Assembly (NCBI RefSeq): GCF_963966145.1
Contig: NC_091047.1
Span: 30,194,001-30,258,000, forward strand
Direction: 5' to 3'
DNA length: 64,000 bases
DNA from: Tenebrio molitor
Lineage: Eukaryota; Arthropoda; Insecta; Coleoptera; Tenebrionidae
Below are positions 47,561 to 59,569 of this stretch, in pieces. How positions within the stretch are numbered: position 1 is the first letter of the stretch; the number at the start of each line of letters is the position of its first letter. The position numbers and the translations under genes are program-made. The notes beneath the pieces were generated by a model. That model ran no database searches. It was not told the origin of the DNA and worked only from the letters and a program-made list of their open reading frames with translations.

Positions 47561-48137
47561 CAGGGTGATTTTGAAAGTTGTGCAGATATTTTAATCACGA
47601 GCTACTGGCTTCATGTAGAACTCGGAAAAAATATTTAAAAAATTCTATGTCAAAAAATAAAATGACATTTAATTTTTGAGCTACAATTTTTTTAATTGCT
47701 TTTAGTTTTCTACGTTGTCCTACAACCTCGTAGGTAAAATTTCGGCACATTTTAAAAATACACCCTTGTATATCATGTTTTATAAAATGTACTAATAATA
47801 ATAATAAAATAATTGACCTGTTAAGTGCCACATTCAAAGACCGCCAAATCAGAAAATAAAAAATAAAAATAAAAATATTTCCTATAGGTTACTTTGCATT
47901 GGCGTACATTTTATAAAACATGATATACAAGATGTATTTTTAAAATGTGCCGAAATTTTACCTACAAGGTTGTTTGACAACGTAGAAGACTAAAAGCAAT
48001 TAAAAAAAAATTGTAGCTCAAAAAATAAATGTCATTGTATTTTTTTGACATAGAATTTTTTAAACATTTTTTCCGAGTTCTACATAAAGGCAGTAGCTCG
48101 TGATTAAAATATCTGCACAACTTTCAAAATCACCCTG
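47561..48137. mobile_element. Foldback MITE, CAGGGTGATTTTGAAAG ends
   Basis: TA|CAGGGTGATTTTGAAAGTTG and ...CTTTCAAAATCACCCTG|TA. Arms of about 250 bp are nearly identical in inverse. The centre (47810-47850) contains ataattgacctgttaagtgc, a piece of the 20239 family, so the loop captured or received part of another element. Confidence 0.88.
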
Positions 48138-48984
48138 TATAGCAAATGGACTGCAAACATTTCGTATTAATAGACTAAATTTAATCTTTAAGAAGATTTA
48201 AATTCTATATTGGAATGATAATTGATTTTTGCACTGCTTGTGTTAATTTTTGTTGACTGTATGCAAGACATTGCAGAACCATCTCGTTTACCACAGCACT
48301 TTAGAGCGAATTAATCAATGACTGTAACTCCTTATGTTCATATGTGCAATATGGATTTTATACAATTTATACAAGTATAAACATATGTTATGCGATAATT
48401 GTTGTGGGGAGTGTATTAACTAATTATTATTAATGTTAATAAACCATTAACACATCCGAAATCTAGGACCTTTATTCAGTTGGTAACACACACTATTTGC
48501 TGTATTTCTGGATAATTCATCTTTAATTGGAATTTCACTTGCGAAAAATGACAATTATGTAAACATAATTGTACAATAAATCTACATTGAAATTTAAAAT
48601 TTTACTTTAATTATCACCTTTGAAATAAAAGTGTCACCAACTGTCATAAAATTCCCTAAATTACCAAAATTTAATATTTAATATGCAAATTAGAAAAAAT
48701 AGCATAAAAAACTCGTCATTTACAGGCACTCCTGCCTAAGGCAGTCGTGCTGCAAATCTGATTCGTGTCTTAATATCATGTTTTAATATCCCACCTCCAC
48801 CCGGCGGCACGGCAATTTTGCCGGAGTACATACACTATTACGGATAATACTATCAAGTAATAGTGCAGTGCTTATCAACATAATTACCGGCGTCTCGCCT
48901 CCGCATTTTGACTTTTTTGTGTTTTATGTTCTGTGTCAATGTTAAGGAATTTCCTCACGATGTGACATGAGTATAATAATATAC

Positions 48985-49296
48985 CTTTTTGAATTTCAAC
49001 CACCAATGTGTTCTCTAAGTCCTAAATTTTTAAATTTTTAAAAAGAGATTGGGGTACTATTCCTGTTGCTGAAATTATAAATGGTAAAATCGAATTTTTT
49101 TCTAAACACCAAAGATTTCTCATAGCAACGGAGAGTTCTAAATATTTATTAATTTTTGTATTATATGTCTGTGTTATATTGTGTGAATTTGGAACAGCTA
49201 TATCTAAAAGATATGCTTGCTTTTGTTGTTTATTTAAAATAATAATGTCTGGTCTGTTATGCTGAATGTGAATGTCAGTTAAAACTGTCCGATCAA
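48985..49296 (-). pseudogene. C-terminal endonuclease-like domain of an R2-type or orphan LINE protein
   Basis: Minus-strand reading: DRTVLTDIHIQHNRPDIIIL, then QAYLLDIAVPNSHNIQTYN, KYLELSVAMRNLW and ILPFIISATGIVPQSLFKNL, one stop, then DLENTLVVEIQKGI. RPDI-x(n)-x-x-DIAVP is the pattern of a PD-(D/E)XK nuclease-like C terminus seen in insect non-LTR retroelement proteins. The upstream reverse transcriptase of this family is not present. The neighbouring remnant at 49330 is a different family. The call is by pattern memory. Confidence 0.6.
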
Positions 49297-49329
49297 AATA
49301 TAATTTGTAATATACTATTATATTCCTAT

Positions 49330-50054
49330 TACGGTACCGATCTTTTTCTCGACCTGCCTACAATTCTTCTTCCTCTACATTTATAATTCAGTACTTTAGG
49401 TACGCGATCTTTATCCATTCTGTTTAGATCTTCTTTCCATTTTATTATATTTTCTGTAATTCCTTTGTTCTATATCTGTCAAGTCTTGTACATCCCTTTA
49501 CATTCCTGACCAATTTCATTTCTTGTGTTTGTTCCTGTTGGGCTTCTTTTTTAGTAGTTGTCCATATTTCATTTCCATATAAATGATGGTGGTACCAGCA
49601 ACAGATTCAGTCATTCTTGATCAGGCTTAATTTTCAGCTTACATAATTATTATTTATCACAGTTACATCACATACTGCGCCTTAATTAAGTATCTAAAAT
49701 TGTTGACTTGTTCTACATAGTGTCTTGTTACTCGTATTTATCATTACCTTCGTTCTTATAGTGGATGTTGTCCGCGGTTCAGCAGTGTGTATTAACCAGA
49801 TTTTTTTTCTTGTATTCTTTCTTCCAGTCCATTATTATTTTGTATAGATTTTGTATTTTTCCATATAAGTGTTTCGGGTATCGTTTTTCCTCCACAATTT
49901 TCCATAGTTTGTTTCTGTTAACCTTGTCGAAGGCTTTTTCGAAGTCTATAAAAAATAAATGTGTTTTTTTGTTGAACTCTTTATACTTTTCTATAATCTC
50001 TTGTAATGTTGACACCTCGTCTTCACCTTCACATTCACCATTTACATGTTTCAT
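49330..50054 (-). pseudogene. RTE-like LINE reverse transcriptase remnant
   Basis: Minus strand: HLFFIDFEKAFDKVNRNKLW (RT block with the catalytic-region D), then IVEEKRYPKHLYGKIQNLYK. After a deletion the frame resumes as YVEQVNNFRYL, then LYGNEIWTTTKKEAQQEQ and MKLVRNVKGCTRLDRYR, and (another frame) IIKWKEDLNRMDKDRVPKV and RRIVGRSRKR. This order (DFEKAFD, VEQV..F.YLG, LYG.E.W, MK..R...G..R.DR.R, GRPRKR) is that of RTE-type endonuclease-reverse transcriptases. The YADD block is missing, and several frameshifts make it non-functional. Confidence 0.8.
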
Positions 50055-51726
50055 TAAAACCAGTTAGATCCAGTTGTACAAATTAGTAATTATTGTTGAA
50101 TTACAAGTATATTACTTGATCCATTTCATTACATTGTTACACTTTTGTCTTAAAATGTGTGTAGGTAGATTAGACCATCATGAAAACATAGAAACTTTGT
50201 TATAATTAACAGGGCTTGACCTGGGTAAATTATTATTATTTTTATTTATTATATACCTAGTAACAAACTGTCTATTACTGTTTTATAACGGGTGACTATT
50301 AAAATTTTCACTTGGAGTTGGCTTTGAACGAGTTTTTATTTTTCCTGTTACTTTAGACACACGCAAGAACGAACGACAAATGTCAGTCAGTACAATTGAA
50401 ACATAACCCATAATGTTAATTATAATGTCAAACTTGTCAGTGTCTAAGGTGCCACGGAAAACAAAGAATGATCCACGGCCAACCCTAAGTGAAAATTTTA
50501 ATAGTCACCCGTTAAAAACCATCTAGACAACAATTCTTTTTGTTTCAAACAATAAAGCGCTGCAGTTTTTCGGATCTATTATTTCAAAACTGGAGACCAG
50601 AAGGAAAAAACATAAGCTTCTTAAAATAATACAACTTTGTCCTTGCAGTTGTCCCGTTGCTTCCCCTCTCTCCACATCTGACCCGCCGCCACCCGGCGCC
50701 ATTCTCTCCATTAAACAAGCCAAAAACCGAAAGTCTTTTCATGACCTCGGCACAAATGTTCGTCACGTATTCAAGCTTCTCATAAATAGAATTACCAAGT
50801 CTTTGTGCGACAGGAGCGGGCCATCCCCGGACTAAAGCCGCTTGCGGTTTTTATGGACGCGCTTAAATTAAGCTTCCGGAGAGTTTTTCCTTCCGAACGA
50901 CTGGGACTGGAATTAATGTGAGGCTTAAGTATTGGACCGGAGAGGCGTCGCATTGGTGCTGCTCTCGTCATTACGTAATTAGTTGCGTTGTTCTTCGTTT
51001 GAAATCCAGTTCCCTTATGTAAAATTTATGTCGCGCCTCTAGTTTCAGAAGCGCGTCTGAAATTCTGGACGTCATCCGCAATTGGATCTTCGACTTGATG
51101 CTCCGAGAAAACGACGACTGATAGAGGTTCAGCTGCCGAGAAAACTTCCTGATTGACCCTCGTCAATAAACTTCAGAACAAAGAATCGAGATGAAGATTG
51201 ACTCGAATCGATAGAATCGGACGCCGGGCTCGGTTTCAAATGGCTGCAGGTTAGAATTCAACAAGAGGAAAAGAAGAGAACCACCCACACCAATAATAAT
51301 AGTAATAATAATGACACGTGCAGCGAAAAACAAAATATTTCATTTCAGATTCCTGAAAATCTTGTTATCGAAGTACCTGTATATTCGTTTAGAGATTCCG
51401 GATTTAAAATTAAATTGGCAACACCTGTAACCACCTCCGGCAAGACTTAATCAAAGTGTATCCTGGATATGCTAAGAATAGCTCGTCGTCTTTAAAACAA
51501 CCAAAAGGAGTAGACTGATCTGCTAAAATTGGATTTAAACGTGTACGACAGAACAACCTCTTGTTCTTTTTTCATACGTTAATTAATTTCACAATTTTTA
51601 ACCTGGCAGTCTTGCTCTAATTAGAAAAGAAAAAAAAATATAATAAGATTCCACAAAGGCAAATGTTGTTACACCCTGCGAATAGCATAATTCCTAATTT
51701 AAAATGAACTCCACTTCTCACAAAGT

Positions 51727-52065
51727 TCATCTTTCTTTGATGTTAGATGTCCACACAGAAAAGCGCGCGGTGTCAAATAGGGAGATTTTGTCGGCCGCTA
51801 CTCCCTCTCGGGCATATTTTAATATTTCTCTACCGTCAGACAGAGCCCCTTGAAAGTAATTTTTCGTCGTCCTGAAACCAATTTTCTCTCGTTGACTTTC
51901 AACAGTCTCTGTCATTAATGAATTGATTACATTATCCAGCAGCTTCGAGTAAAGATTTCCACTAAAATTTTCTTTCATGAATTCAGGACCAATAACTGTG
52001 TCTTTCATTATAACCGCCCACACGTTTAATATTTCTGGTCCTTTTCTTGTGAAGATTTTCGTCAT
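51727..52065 (-). pseudogene. Mariner-type DDE transposase relic
   Basis: A 112-codon frame reads ...KGPEILNVWAVIMKDTVIGP, EFMKENFSGNLYSKLLDNVI and NSLMTETVESQ. This follows the [FI]-N-V-W-A-G-I-x-x-D-x-x-I-G-P-x-F-x-x-x-x-L-x-G-x-x-Y-x-x-x-L pattern around the first part of the catalytic core in insect mariner-like transposases, the group that often carries a DUF4817 N terminus. Downstream, FQ.GALSDGREILKYAREG corresponds to the usual FQQDGAPPHY..VR.YL box, but the D is lost (GAL for GAP, no QD), so it is inactive. The open frame has survived mutation; no TIRs were found around it. Confidence 0.6.
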
Positions 52066-53034
52066 TCTAGCAGCGGGAGTTCTGTTTATTTACAGATCCA
52101 TTAAGGGAGGTGTGCATTCATTAACGAACAATTTTCAAGGTTTTTCGCGTTTATTTTCGTCTCAAACAATTTAGTCGTTTAAGGGAATCGCATTATTAAG
52201 ATTAGGTTACGCGCGTTTTTGGAAAATAATGCTAAAAAAAATCACAAAATGCATAAATTATCATATTTTCTTGAAAAGGTATTGTCGGCGTTGTTTAACG
52301 AAATAATTATGAATGTTATGTACGTATTTGTAGGTACTTTAAATTTTTGCTTATATAACAAGGTAATTTTCTTGTATTAACGTTTTATGCCAATCAAGGT
52401 AAACATAAATATTCAAATTTCCTATTCCAACAACTGGTACAACATACTTGCATGAATAACTGTGCTAGTGTTTTTGTTTGCTTTATGAATCAGTAAATAA
52501 GTTTCAAATCCACAATTGGTACATTTTCCATACAACAATAAAAGAGGGGGGAAGAGAAAACGAGGTATTTAGATGAAAATCTGCCTTCACACGCCGTGCG
52601 TACCTGTCTGAAGCGAGTAGGATAAATAGGGTATATCACACCGTCCTAGAAAAATGACACTTTTTAAACACATACATTTTTTCTACTCCTATGTTTAAAA
52701 CGCCATTTATCGCATACGTTTCCATGACGCTAAGTGACACCTTGATTGTGGTGTGACTTTGTGCGTTTTAGTCACGACGTGAAGTTAGCAACGGGCTTTT
52801 TAGTCACGCTTTGGTTTTTTTTAATAGCAAAAATTACGTTACACTCAAAATGAAGTTAGTTGTCACTTGTCAATTGACGTTTATCAGGTTCTAATTTTAT
52901 ATTTAAATTAACGTTAAAAAAAAGTTACCCGTTATATTTGGATTGTTCATTTAGTCGTAGAAAAAGCAACTCTGAAAATGTGCCCACATGAGAATCAATA
53001 CTTCCTGATAAGGAAACTGCGATCGAAATATCGC

Positions 53035-53220
53035 GTCTTCATTTAAATTTCTCTTCAAAGTTGGTGTTGAAGAGTCGATTGTGAACGCACGACTCGTCAG
53101 TCTGCAGAGTAAAAACACAAACGTAAAAAGTGATGTTAGATTTAAACAGCTGATGTGTAATCTGTGGTGCGTTCACAATCGACTCTTCAACGCCAATTTT
53201 GAGGAGAAATTTAAATGAAC
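53035..53220. mobile_element. MITE of the GGGTGT..GGCGT family, copy 2
   Basis: TTCATTTAAATTTCTC..CAAAGTTGG and inverse, with agtcgattgtgaacgcac arms and core gatttaaacagctgat. Homologous to 16784-16957. Confidence 0.8.
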
Positions 53221-54416
53221 ACCTATATTTTATAGTAAGCTAAAATGTTATGAAAGAAGCCAACTCTTCAAGATCTTCTGTTTACTTTCAAAATATGTAT
53301 TTAGTATGAACTTATTAGCAGAAAATGTTCCTTCATTTTTTATATGTTGGCTGCTTTTACCTTTTTGTGTTAAAAATTTCAAATTTAATAGTTATTTATT
53401 ACCCATTAATAATTTAATTTTTATAAATTGAAACATTTTTATTTTAGTTTTTAGTTTTCAATAATTTTTAAGAAATAATCAGAAGTAGTATTTTTTTTGT
53501 TATCAACTGATATATGTAATAACAAAAATGTACATATGCTAAAAAAAAATAGTATGAACCCAATTGTTAGGTGTATCAAAAATTCCACTTAAAATTTAAA
53601 TGAAAAAAAAGAACTGGAATGTTGATCGGTTTTCATTAAGTAAACTGCAAATATCTATTCTGCTTTCAATTAAGAAAATTGTCAATTAATTATTTTTGCA
53701 TGGTGGAGAAGCCAAAATTGTAAACAAATTCAACATCTTTCTTGTTTCCGAGTTGGGAAGAATCTGGGCTCATTTTTATAAATCTCCCCATGAGCTATCA
53801 GTGCTATCACATTAAAATAAAAACACAAATTCCTATTTTTGGGTTATCTTTAACAGAAAATAGTAAAAATCTGTTCGTGCTATAATTCCGGTAAATTTAC
53901 TATTAATGATTGGAAAATGGTAGAGACGGCAAATTTTACGAAAAAATTGGACATCTCTGTTTCTCCAGCTAGAAAGAAAGATAGTTGGTTATTAATTGTT
54001 ATAAATCTTCATATGAGGAATTAAATAAAAGAAACGCAAATCTCTATCTCCGCTATCAGCCATGAAAAATTGATGATTTAAAGCTGAACATAATCTAAAG
54101 AAAAATAAACATATTTTCTCTTTCTGGAGGTAGGAGGAATCGGGGATGTCTTTTATATTCTCCTGAGAAATCGAATAATGAAACCCACAAATCTCAGTCT
54201 ATAGTATTAGCCAAGAAAATGGACAATTACTGATTTAAAAATTGTGATGACACAAAAATTGGTCTTCCAAAAAATTGAGACTTACGAGTATTTTAGACAA
54301 TCTAACACACAGGTTTATCCTTACTACTCGCTCCTCGAGGTCGTATCGTGATGAAACAAAGTGCAGAACACAATCGGATTTTTTCTTTTTGTAACAAACT
54401 TTGTTTGAAAAAAATA

Positions 54417-54989
54417 CAGTGCTTTTTTTTAACGCTGGCCATAGGGATTTACATCATAAAAACTTTGGATCGTGTTAATAAGCTTTTTAACGGGAATTTT
54501 TAAGTAAAATTTGGCAGAATATTAGAGTAATATTTAATAAATAAATCTCAGTTTATTTTATACATACCTACTTAAATTTTAATTAAAATTATGAAATGAA
54601 AAAATTTATGAAATAAAAATTTAAAAAAAAAATACAGTTGTTTAATATTGTTAAAGTAGAATTTTATTTATTTTGCACATTTTTCAAAGTCTATCCCATT
54701 CAATCACTTCTTTATTTGAAAAGGTGTCCATTGAAAATTATTAGTTTGACGTTTGTTGAGTTTACAGTATGTCATAGCCTACTTGGCAAGCCACGTGGTA
54801 AATTTATTTTTTCTCTAATTCCGTGATTATTTTGTTTTGTACGATGGGCCAAACTGAAATTGATTTATAAAATACTAATCTGATATTTTCCCAAATTTCA
54901 CTTGAAAATTCGTACTAAAGCGCTTATTAACAGATCCTAAACATTTTAGCATGTAAATCCCTATGGCCAGCGTTAAAAAAAGGGCACTG
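54417..54989. mobile_element. Mariner-type MITE, CAGTGC..TTTTTTTAACGCTGG ends
   Basis: TA|CAGTGCTTTTTTTTAACGCT and ...AGCGTTAAAAAAAGGGCACTG|TA. The TIR of about 40 bp includes ctggccatagggatttacat, related to the 8721-9195 termini. 573 bp, no transposase. Confidence 0.88.
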
Positions 54990-55115
54990 TATATCCATTA
55001 GTTTTTGGATAAAGTACACTCAAACAGAGAACTGGATAGACAGACTTACAAAAATCCTAAAAATGTCGAAATAACAGACAGACATTTCACTTTTATTTAT
55101 ATGCATATGTGTATA

Positions 55116-55566
55116 CAGGGTGTTTCTGAAATAAGTACATTAATTTTAACTGGTAATAGAACTCATCAAAAGGAACAACTTTTCTCTCTGCCATTTTGGC
55201 GAAAAACGTTGCGTAGTGGCTTAAAAAAATAGGAAAGATTTTCCTAAAAGAGTTCATATCTCCAAAACTAAGCTACCTAAAAACGTGAAACAACCAGATT
55301 CTTATACGGGTAAATTTATTTGAATTTCGATTTCGGCGTTAAAACACGTTTTCTGGATGAAAATGGATGTTTATTTCATATTAGCGCTGATCTCAATTAG
55401 CCATTGCAGTATTTAGTGGCGCAGGGTTATTTTAGTGAAAAATCTCTCCAATTTTTTTTTTGGAATTAAACATCGTTTTTCGGCAAAATGGTACATAGAA
55501 AAGTTGTTCCTTTTGACGAGTTCTATTACCAGTTAAAATTAATGTACTTATTTCTGTTACACGTTG
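55116..55566. mobile_element. Mariner-type MITE, CAGGGTGTTTCTGAAATAAG ends
   Basis: TA|CAGGGTGTTTCTGAAATAAG; the right arm ends aaataagtaca-like inverse, then acacgttg|TA. Arms of about 90 bp are inverted (ggtaatagaactcatcaaaa). Non-coding. Confidence 0.85.
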
Positions 55567-55584
55567 TAGATTTCAACAGTCTAA

Positions 55585-55711
55585 GGCCCGGTTTATTCAC
55601 CTTCAAGTAAATTTATCTGGCCAGTAGTTGCTATGATTTAAAATCTGCTATTGGTAGATCCATGGTAATTACCGTTCAAATAAAGTTACTTGAAGGTGAA
55701 TAAACCGGGCC
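55585..55711. mobile_element. Tourist-like MITE with TAA duplication
   Basis: TAA|GGCCCGGTTTATTCACCTTC ... GAAGGTGAATAAACCGGGCC|TAA. About 26-bp perfect ends, 127 bp. Confidence 0.87.
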
Positions 55712-56376
55712 TAAATGTGGTCTATGCCTTTACAGCAAAAAAGTAAAAAACTAAAATATCAAATGAAGTGGCAAATAATTGCTATCTTATGATAATACAC
55801 CACAATATAGTTTTTTATTTCCACCTTCTAAGTAAATGACACTTTATAGGTATTTGTGGTAACTAAGTAAATGGGTAATTACAGGCAGAGCCCTGTAATA
55901 TTTAACAGGCACGTAGAAGAGACCTGTAATAGTTATTACAAGTCTCATCAAAAAATAAATAATCAAAACTATATTTATTACAAACACAAACAAATTTAAC
56001 TATCAATTGTTGCAATTACATACGTTAATAATGCATTTTGATCCGTTTCGCAAGTATTTTCATATCGCTCCTGGGATCGAATCAGTAGAGAGCCGCACTT
56101 GCAGCGTTGGTAATTCCGTGATTATTTTCTTGCATTTCAAGAAAATCGCCTTCAAAGTCTTCATCGGGCATTAAAGCCATTCTTTCTTTTCTTTCTTTTT
56201 GCAACAAATTTCACAAAACTTCTGACAGTATTTTTGTTGTTTATCTCAACACCATGACGACGTAGGTATAATTGCCCCACCGCCTTTCATTACAAAATTT
56301 TTATAAACATAAATAACAATTAAAAAACGAAATTTAAAGGTTGAAGGTGGAAATAAAAGTTTGTATGCAACTCGCT

Positions 56377-56475
56377 TAGCAATTAATCTTTACTGGGCTT
56401 ACTGGCTTATGGGACTCGCTCCTTACGTCGCTCGTCCAACAAGTGCCAACGCGCCCGTAAAGATTAATTTACTAA
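56377..56475. repeat. Hairpin with ACTCGCTCCTTACGTCGCTCG loop
   Basis: AATTAATCTTTACTGGGC pairs with GCCCGTAAAGATTAATT. Another member of the CTCG-loop class. Confidence 0.65.
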
Positions 56476-56997
56476 GCTCGTCACATAAATAACTATTACT
56501 ACCAGCTTCGTAAGTAGACCATTATTACCCCTATAACATAACAAGCGCTTACAGTGCATGAACCTTGTCATGGGCAAAAAAGTTGAAAAACTCAGATGAG
56601 ACGTGAGTAAACAAAAAAAAATATATATATTTTACGCAAACATTACAAAAGGAATGTGAAAACTGTCAGAACGTTCAACGAAAACATCAAAAAGCCGGTA
56701 GTAGAAAAAATACTGAATGCACGACGTAGTGTTTTACCTCCAATGGTTTTATACACCTACGTAAGTCTCTGGAGGCATAACTATTTTACGACCAGCAAAA
56801 ATTTCACGTTTCTTTTGTGATAAATAAGAAATAAAAAATGAAATATCGTCGGTTTTATTTCTCTCTATTATTTACACACAATACGACTCTATTAATTACA
56901 GCAAAAGATAAAAAACTTAAAATGTAAAATGTCAAAGAACAAGTATATAAATTATGAAAAGAAAAGCTAAACCCTGGTCCCAATCACGTCACAACCT

Positions 56998-57306
56998 TCA
57001 AACATAAAAATGTCTAGATCGACAGATAAAGATCTCGTCAATCCCCCATCGATCGTTTCTATTTCGGGGGCCACACCGCCACCAAACGCACTCCGTTCCT
57101 GTCCGATACATATTTAATTGTTCCGGCAGTGACATTTCCTTCGCACCACGTGACCGCACCGAAATGACGTATTGTTCGAAAGTATCAATTTTTTTTATAG
57201 ATGTACCCGGTCGCATGTCGTTTGTCACGTTTCTAAAACAATTGCGCCTAAAAATAACCCCAAGTGCGATCAATGTCATGATCATCCTTGAAGTGCCAGT
57301 TACCAC
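56998..57306 (-). CDS. Unidentified 102-codon ORF in a GC-rich island
   Basis: The frame begins MVTGTSRMIMTLIALGVIFR and contains DTFEQYVISVRSRGAKEMSL then PEQLNMYRTGTECVWWRCGP. The first 20 residues could form a membrane helix, although Arg residues interrupt it. No family is recognised and no convincing donor or acceptor frames it. It lies in a block clearly richer in GC than its surroundings. It may be a UTR, a fragment of an unknown gene or chance. Confidence 0.2.
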   Translation of the reverse strand: MVTGTSRMIMTLIALGVIFRRNCFRNVTNDMRPGTSIKKIDTFEQYVISVRSRGAKEMSLPEQLNMYRTGTECVWWRCGPRNRNDRWGIDEIFICRSRHFYV

Positions 57307-58373
57307 CCCTGGCGGCGATAAACGGGGATAAAGGCAGATTTCGCGTTCAGCGCGCCACCGCCTCGGCCCCCAGCCGGCGACAATAAAATAATTACATCCT
57401 TATGAATTGCTCATGTCGTCCTTGGAGACTGCCAGCCGCCCGTAAATCCTCCAGGAAAGGGATAACCGGGAGCGGACCGAATGTAAATAACGTTGTTTAC
57501 CAGAAACGCTGCTGCCTATTATCTTTGTTTTATTTACTTTTCTACGAGCTTATGAAGTTGAATTTGCGAGGCTTTGGAATTCTGGAGGGCTTCTTATTAA
57601 AAATAATAAAGATCAAAGAGGCGGCCAGAGGTGGATGGTCACGTTTAGGACGGGGGTGGTGCTTAGCAAATTATAGCATTCTTTGAGTAAAAATAGCATA
57701 CTCATCACAAGACTCAGCCTAGCTGAGGTGTTCGTTTACTAACAGAGCGATATTTCTGCTACTTCTCTAAAGCATAAATTTCGCAGTAACCACCGAATCT
57801 ACGGAAAGACAATGGTCAATTTTAGGACTTATTTTATTTAATTATTGCAGATATCTCATTTCACTTAATACTTACTTATTTCTTCCAACAAAGCAAAACA
57901 GCTTTACTACTAGGCAAATAACGTTTAAAAAGATTGGTATTCTAAATGTATTTGCTCAGTTGGAGGATTTTGTTCACTAAAATTTTGTATTTTTGTAATA
58001 ATCTTAAGTGCGTTACAATTTCTTTATTTGTAAACTACACTGGGTGAAATGTGTAAAAACACCGAAAAAATAAACCAAAGAACGAAATTTCTAAAGACAA
58101 AGCAAATTAACTTGAAAGGATTTCAGATCTAAATCTGTTGGAGAGCAAACATCGAAATATCATCCAGTCAAAGGACTTGAAATCTGAAAAATTGTCACCA
58201 CTCATATAGTATGTATATTGCTGTGCTGTTGTAATAATTTGAAGAGCTCTATATTTAAAACTTACTTTAAATGAAATGCAGTAATAAATTATATGGAATT
58301 AAATTCATCCGAGTCCGGCTCTATGGTCATAAGTTATATTTTTGAATGAAAGCTACATCTAACAATCTATATA

Positions 58374-58886
58374 CCGGGTGATTCAGTTTGGTATTCGCGG
58401 CCCTACATCTTTTTTGTTTTAAGAAAAAAGTATAGCAAACCATATATATTTGTAAATCGCTTGTAAAACTACAATAGATGATGTTGTCAAATCTTCTCTA
58501 CGATGACATATGTCAAAGTTAAGACAGTCAACTTTTTTTTTTAATAGTACACTATACATTTCTTAGCCTATTCTTGTAAAGCTTTTTTTTCTACATTTGA
58601 GTGTGTAAAAAAAGTTGACACTTACATCAGAAAAAAATCGAGAAAAATAAGAAAATATGATTTAATTTATTCGAAAGCGTTATTTTCTAAAAAGAGCTAG
58701 TAAGCCAAACATTTGTAAATTCGCATTATGTTGGTTCCCTGCATGTCACTATTTACAAGACAACCACGTAGCCAAAAAATAAAATGATTTGACCTTGTTT
58801 GTTTCAAGCATCGGGTGCGCCTCGGCCAGAAAACTGAGACTCGGACGAAATACCAAATCCATACTGAATTTACAATGCTAAATTCG
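58374..58886 (+). mobile_element. Left half of the CCGGGTGATTCAG foldback MITE
   Basis: TA|CCGGGTGATTCAGTTTGG and about 510 bp match 1921-2428 closely. The match stops abruptly at ctaaattcg, where the MULE begins. The right half is expected beyond base 64000. Confidence 0.88.
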
Positions 58887-59110
58887 GGCTCTGTAACTAA
58901 ACAGCGGCGGACAAAATAGCGCTGGACAAAATGACGTGTGACAAAATGGCGAACAACTAAAATTTCGCGCGACAAAAAAGCGACGCGACTAAAAAGCGTG
59001 CTACTACTAAACAGCGTGCGACATAATATCGCAAAAATAAATAAACTTAAAATAAAATTAGTCGGCTACATAACTAAACAGCGCCGGACAAAATAACAGC
59101 GACAAAATAA
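58887..59110 (+). repeat. Subterminal 11-13-bp repeat array of the MULE
   Basis: About a dozen degenerate copies of two related words: taactaaacagcg and gacaaaatggcg (variants gacaaaatagcg, gacaaaaaagcg, actaaaaagcg, gacataatatcg). Such arrays near a transposon end are usually transposase binding sites (inference). Confidence 0.8.
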
Positions 59111-59124
59111 ATTAGTCAACGTCA

Positions 59125-59569
59125 ATGGAATACATAAAGTCGCAGAAAAACGGTAAACTCTTGCTGTGTGATGGGTACAGATATAGAAAAGATAAGGCGC
59201 GCCTCAATTCCACTTCGTGGCGATGCACCAAAACTGGTTGCAAGGGGAGACTGTTGGTGACGGGAGAAAACTACAAGAAGGCAACAAATGAGCACAATCA
59301 CGGTCCGGATCCCGCAAGCAATGAAGCACAAATTGTTAGGGAAAAAATTAGGAAGTCAGCTGTATCATCCGAAGAAAGGCCAAAGGCTATTATTAAAGCA
59401 TGCAGCAGTAATATTTCGGAAGAAGCTTGTGTCCAAATTCAAAGTTACGATGCTGCAAGACGTACTATACAGCGTCAGAGAAATAAAATTCTTACAAGAA
59501 ATACAACCAGGAATAAGAATATTTCAGAAATTGACATTAATGAAGAGTACAAAAAAACCGACAGAGGGG
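59125..59569 (+). pseudogene. MULE transposase N-terminal part with FLYWCH zinc finger
   Basis: MEYIKSQKNGKLLLCDGYRY starts the frame. A FLYWCH-type finger follows: L-C-D-G-Y-R-Y, W-R-C-x4-C and H-N-H at residues of about 14-58 (SWRCTKTGCKGRLLV ... EHNHGPD). Then comes a charged segment ending KKTDRG. FLYWCH fingers bind DNA and precede the MULE domain in many insect Mutator-like transposases. The frame is cut at 59569 by the LTR-like insert. Removing that insert continues it as ..TDRGELVFYS, matching the linker usually found before the catalytic domain. Confidence 0.85.

Larger units (their letters stand above)
35766..48984. other. 13 kb of MITEs and hairpins, no gene recognised
   Basis: Individual elements are listed separately. 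42280-42960 is a GC-rich island with no convincing exon on either strand; a promoter or 5' UTR is possible. Other long frames fall in repeats or are unsupported. Confidence 0.45.
50055..58371. other. 8.3 kb with MITEs and one transposase relic
   Basis: GC-rich islands at 50640-51250 and 57000-57480 have no provable exon. An open frame on the minus strand at 57306-56998 (102 codons) is described separately. 53230-54360 and 57490-58370 appear empty apart from AT-rich sequence. Confidence 0.45.

Noticed and set aside
50523..50723. Minus frame starting MACLMERMAPGGGG as first coding exon of the synaptotagmin
   Set aside because: No donor in phase 1 follows the Met within the open frame; only location and GC content speak for it.
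59122..59331. Minus-strand frame over the FLYWCH ORF
   Set aside because: Shadow of the plus-strand zinc-finger coding sequence.
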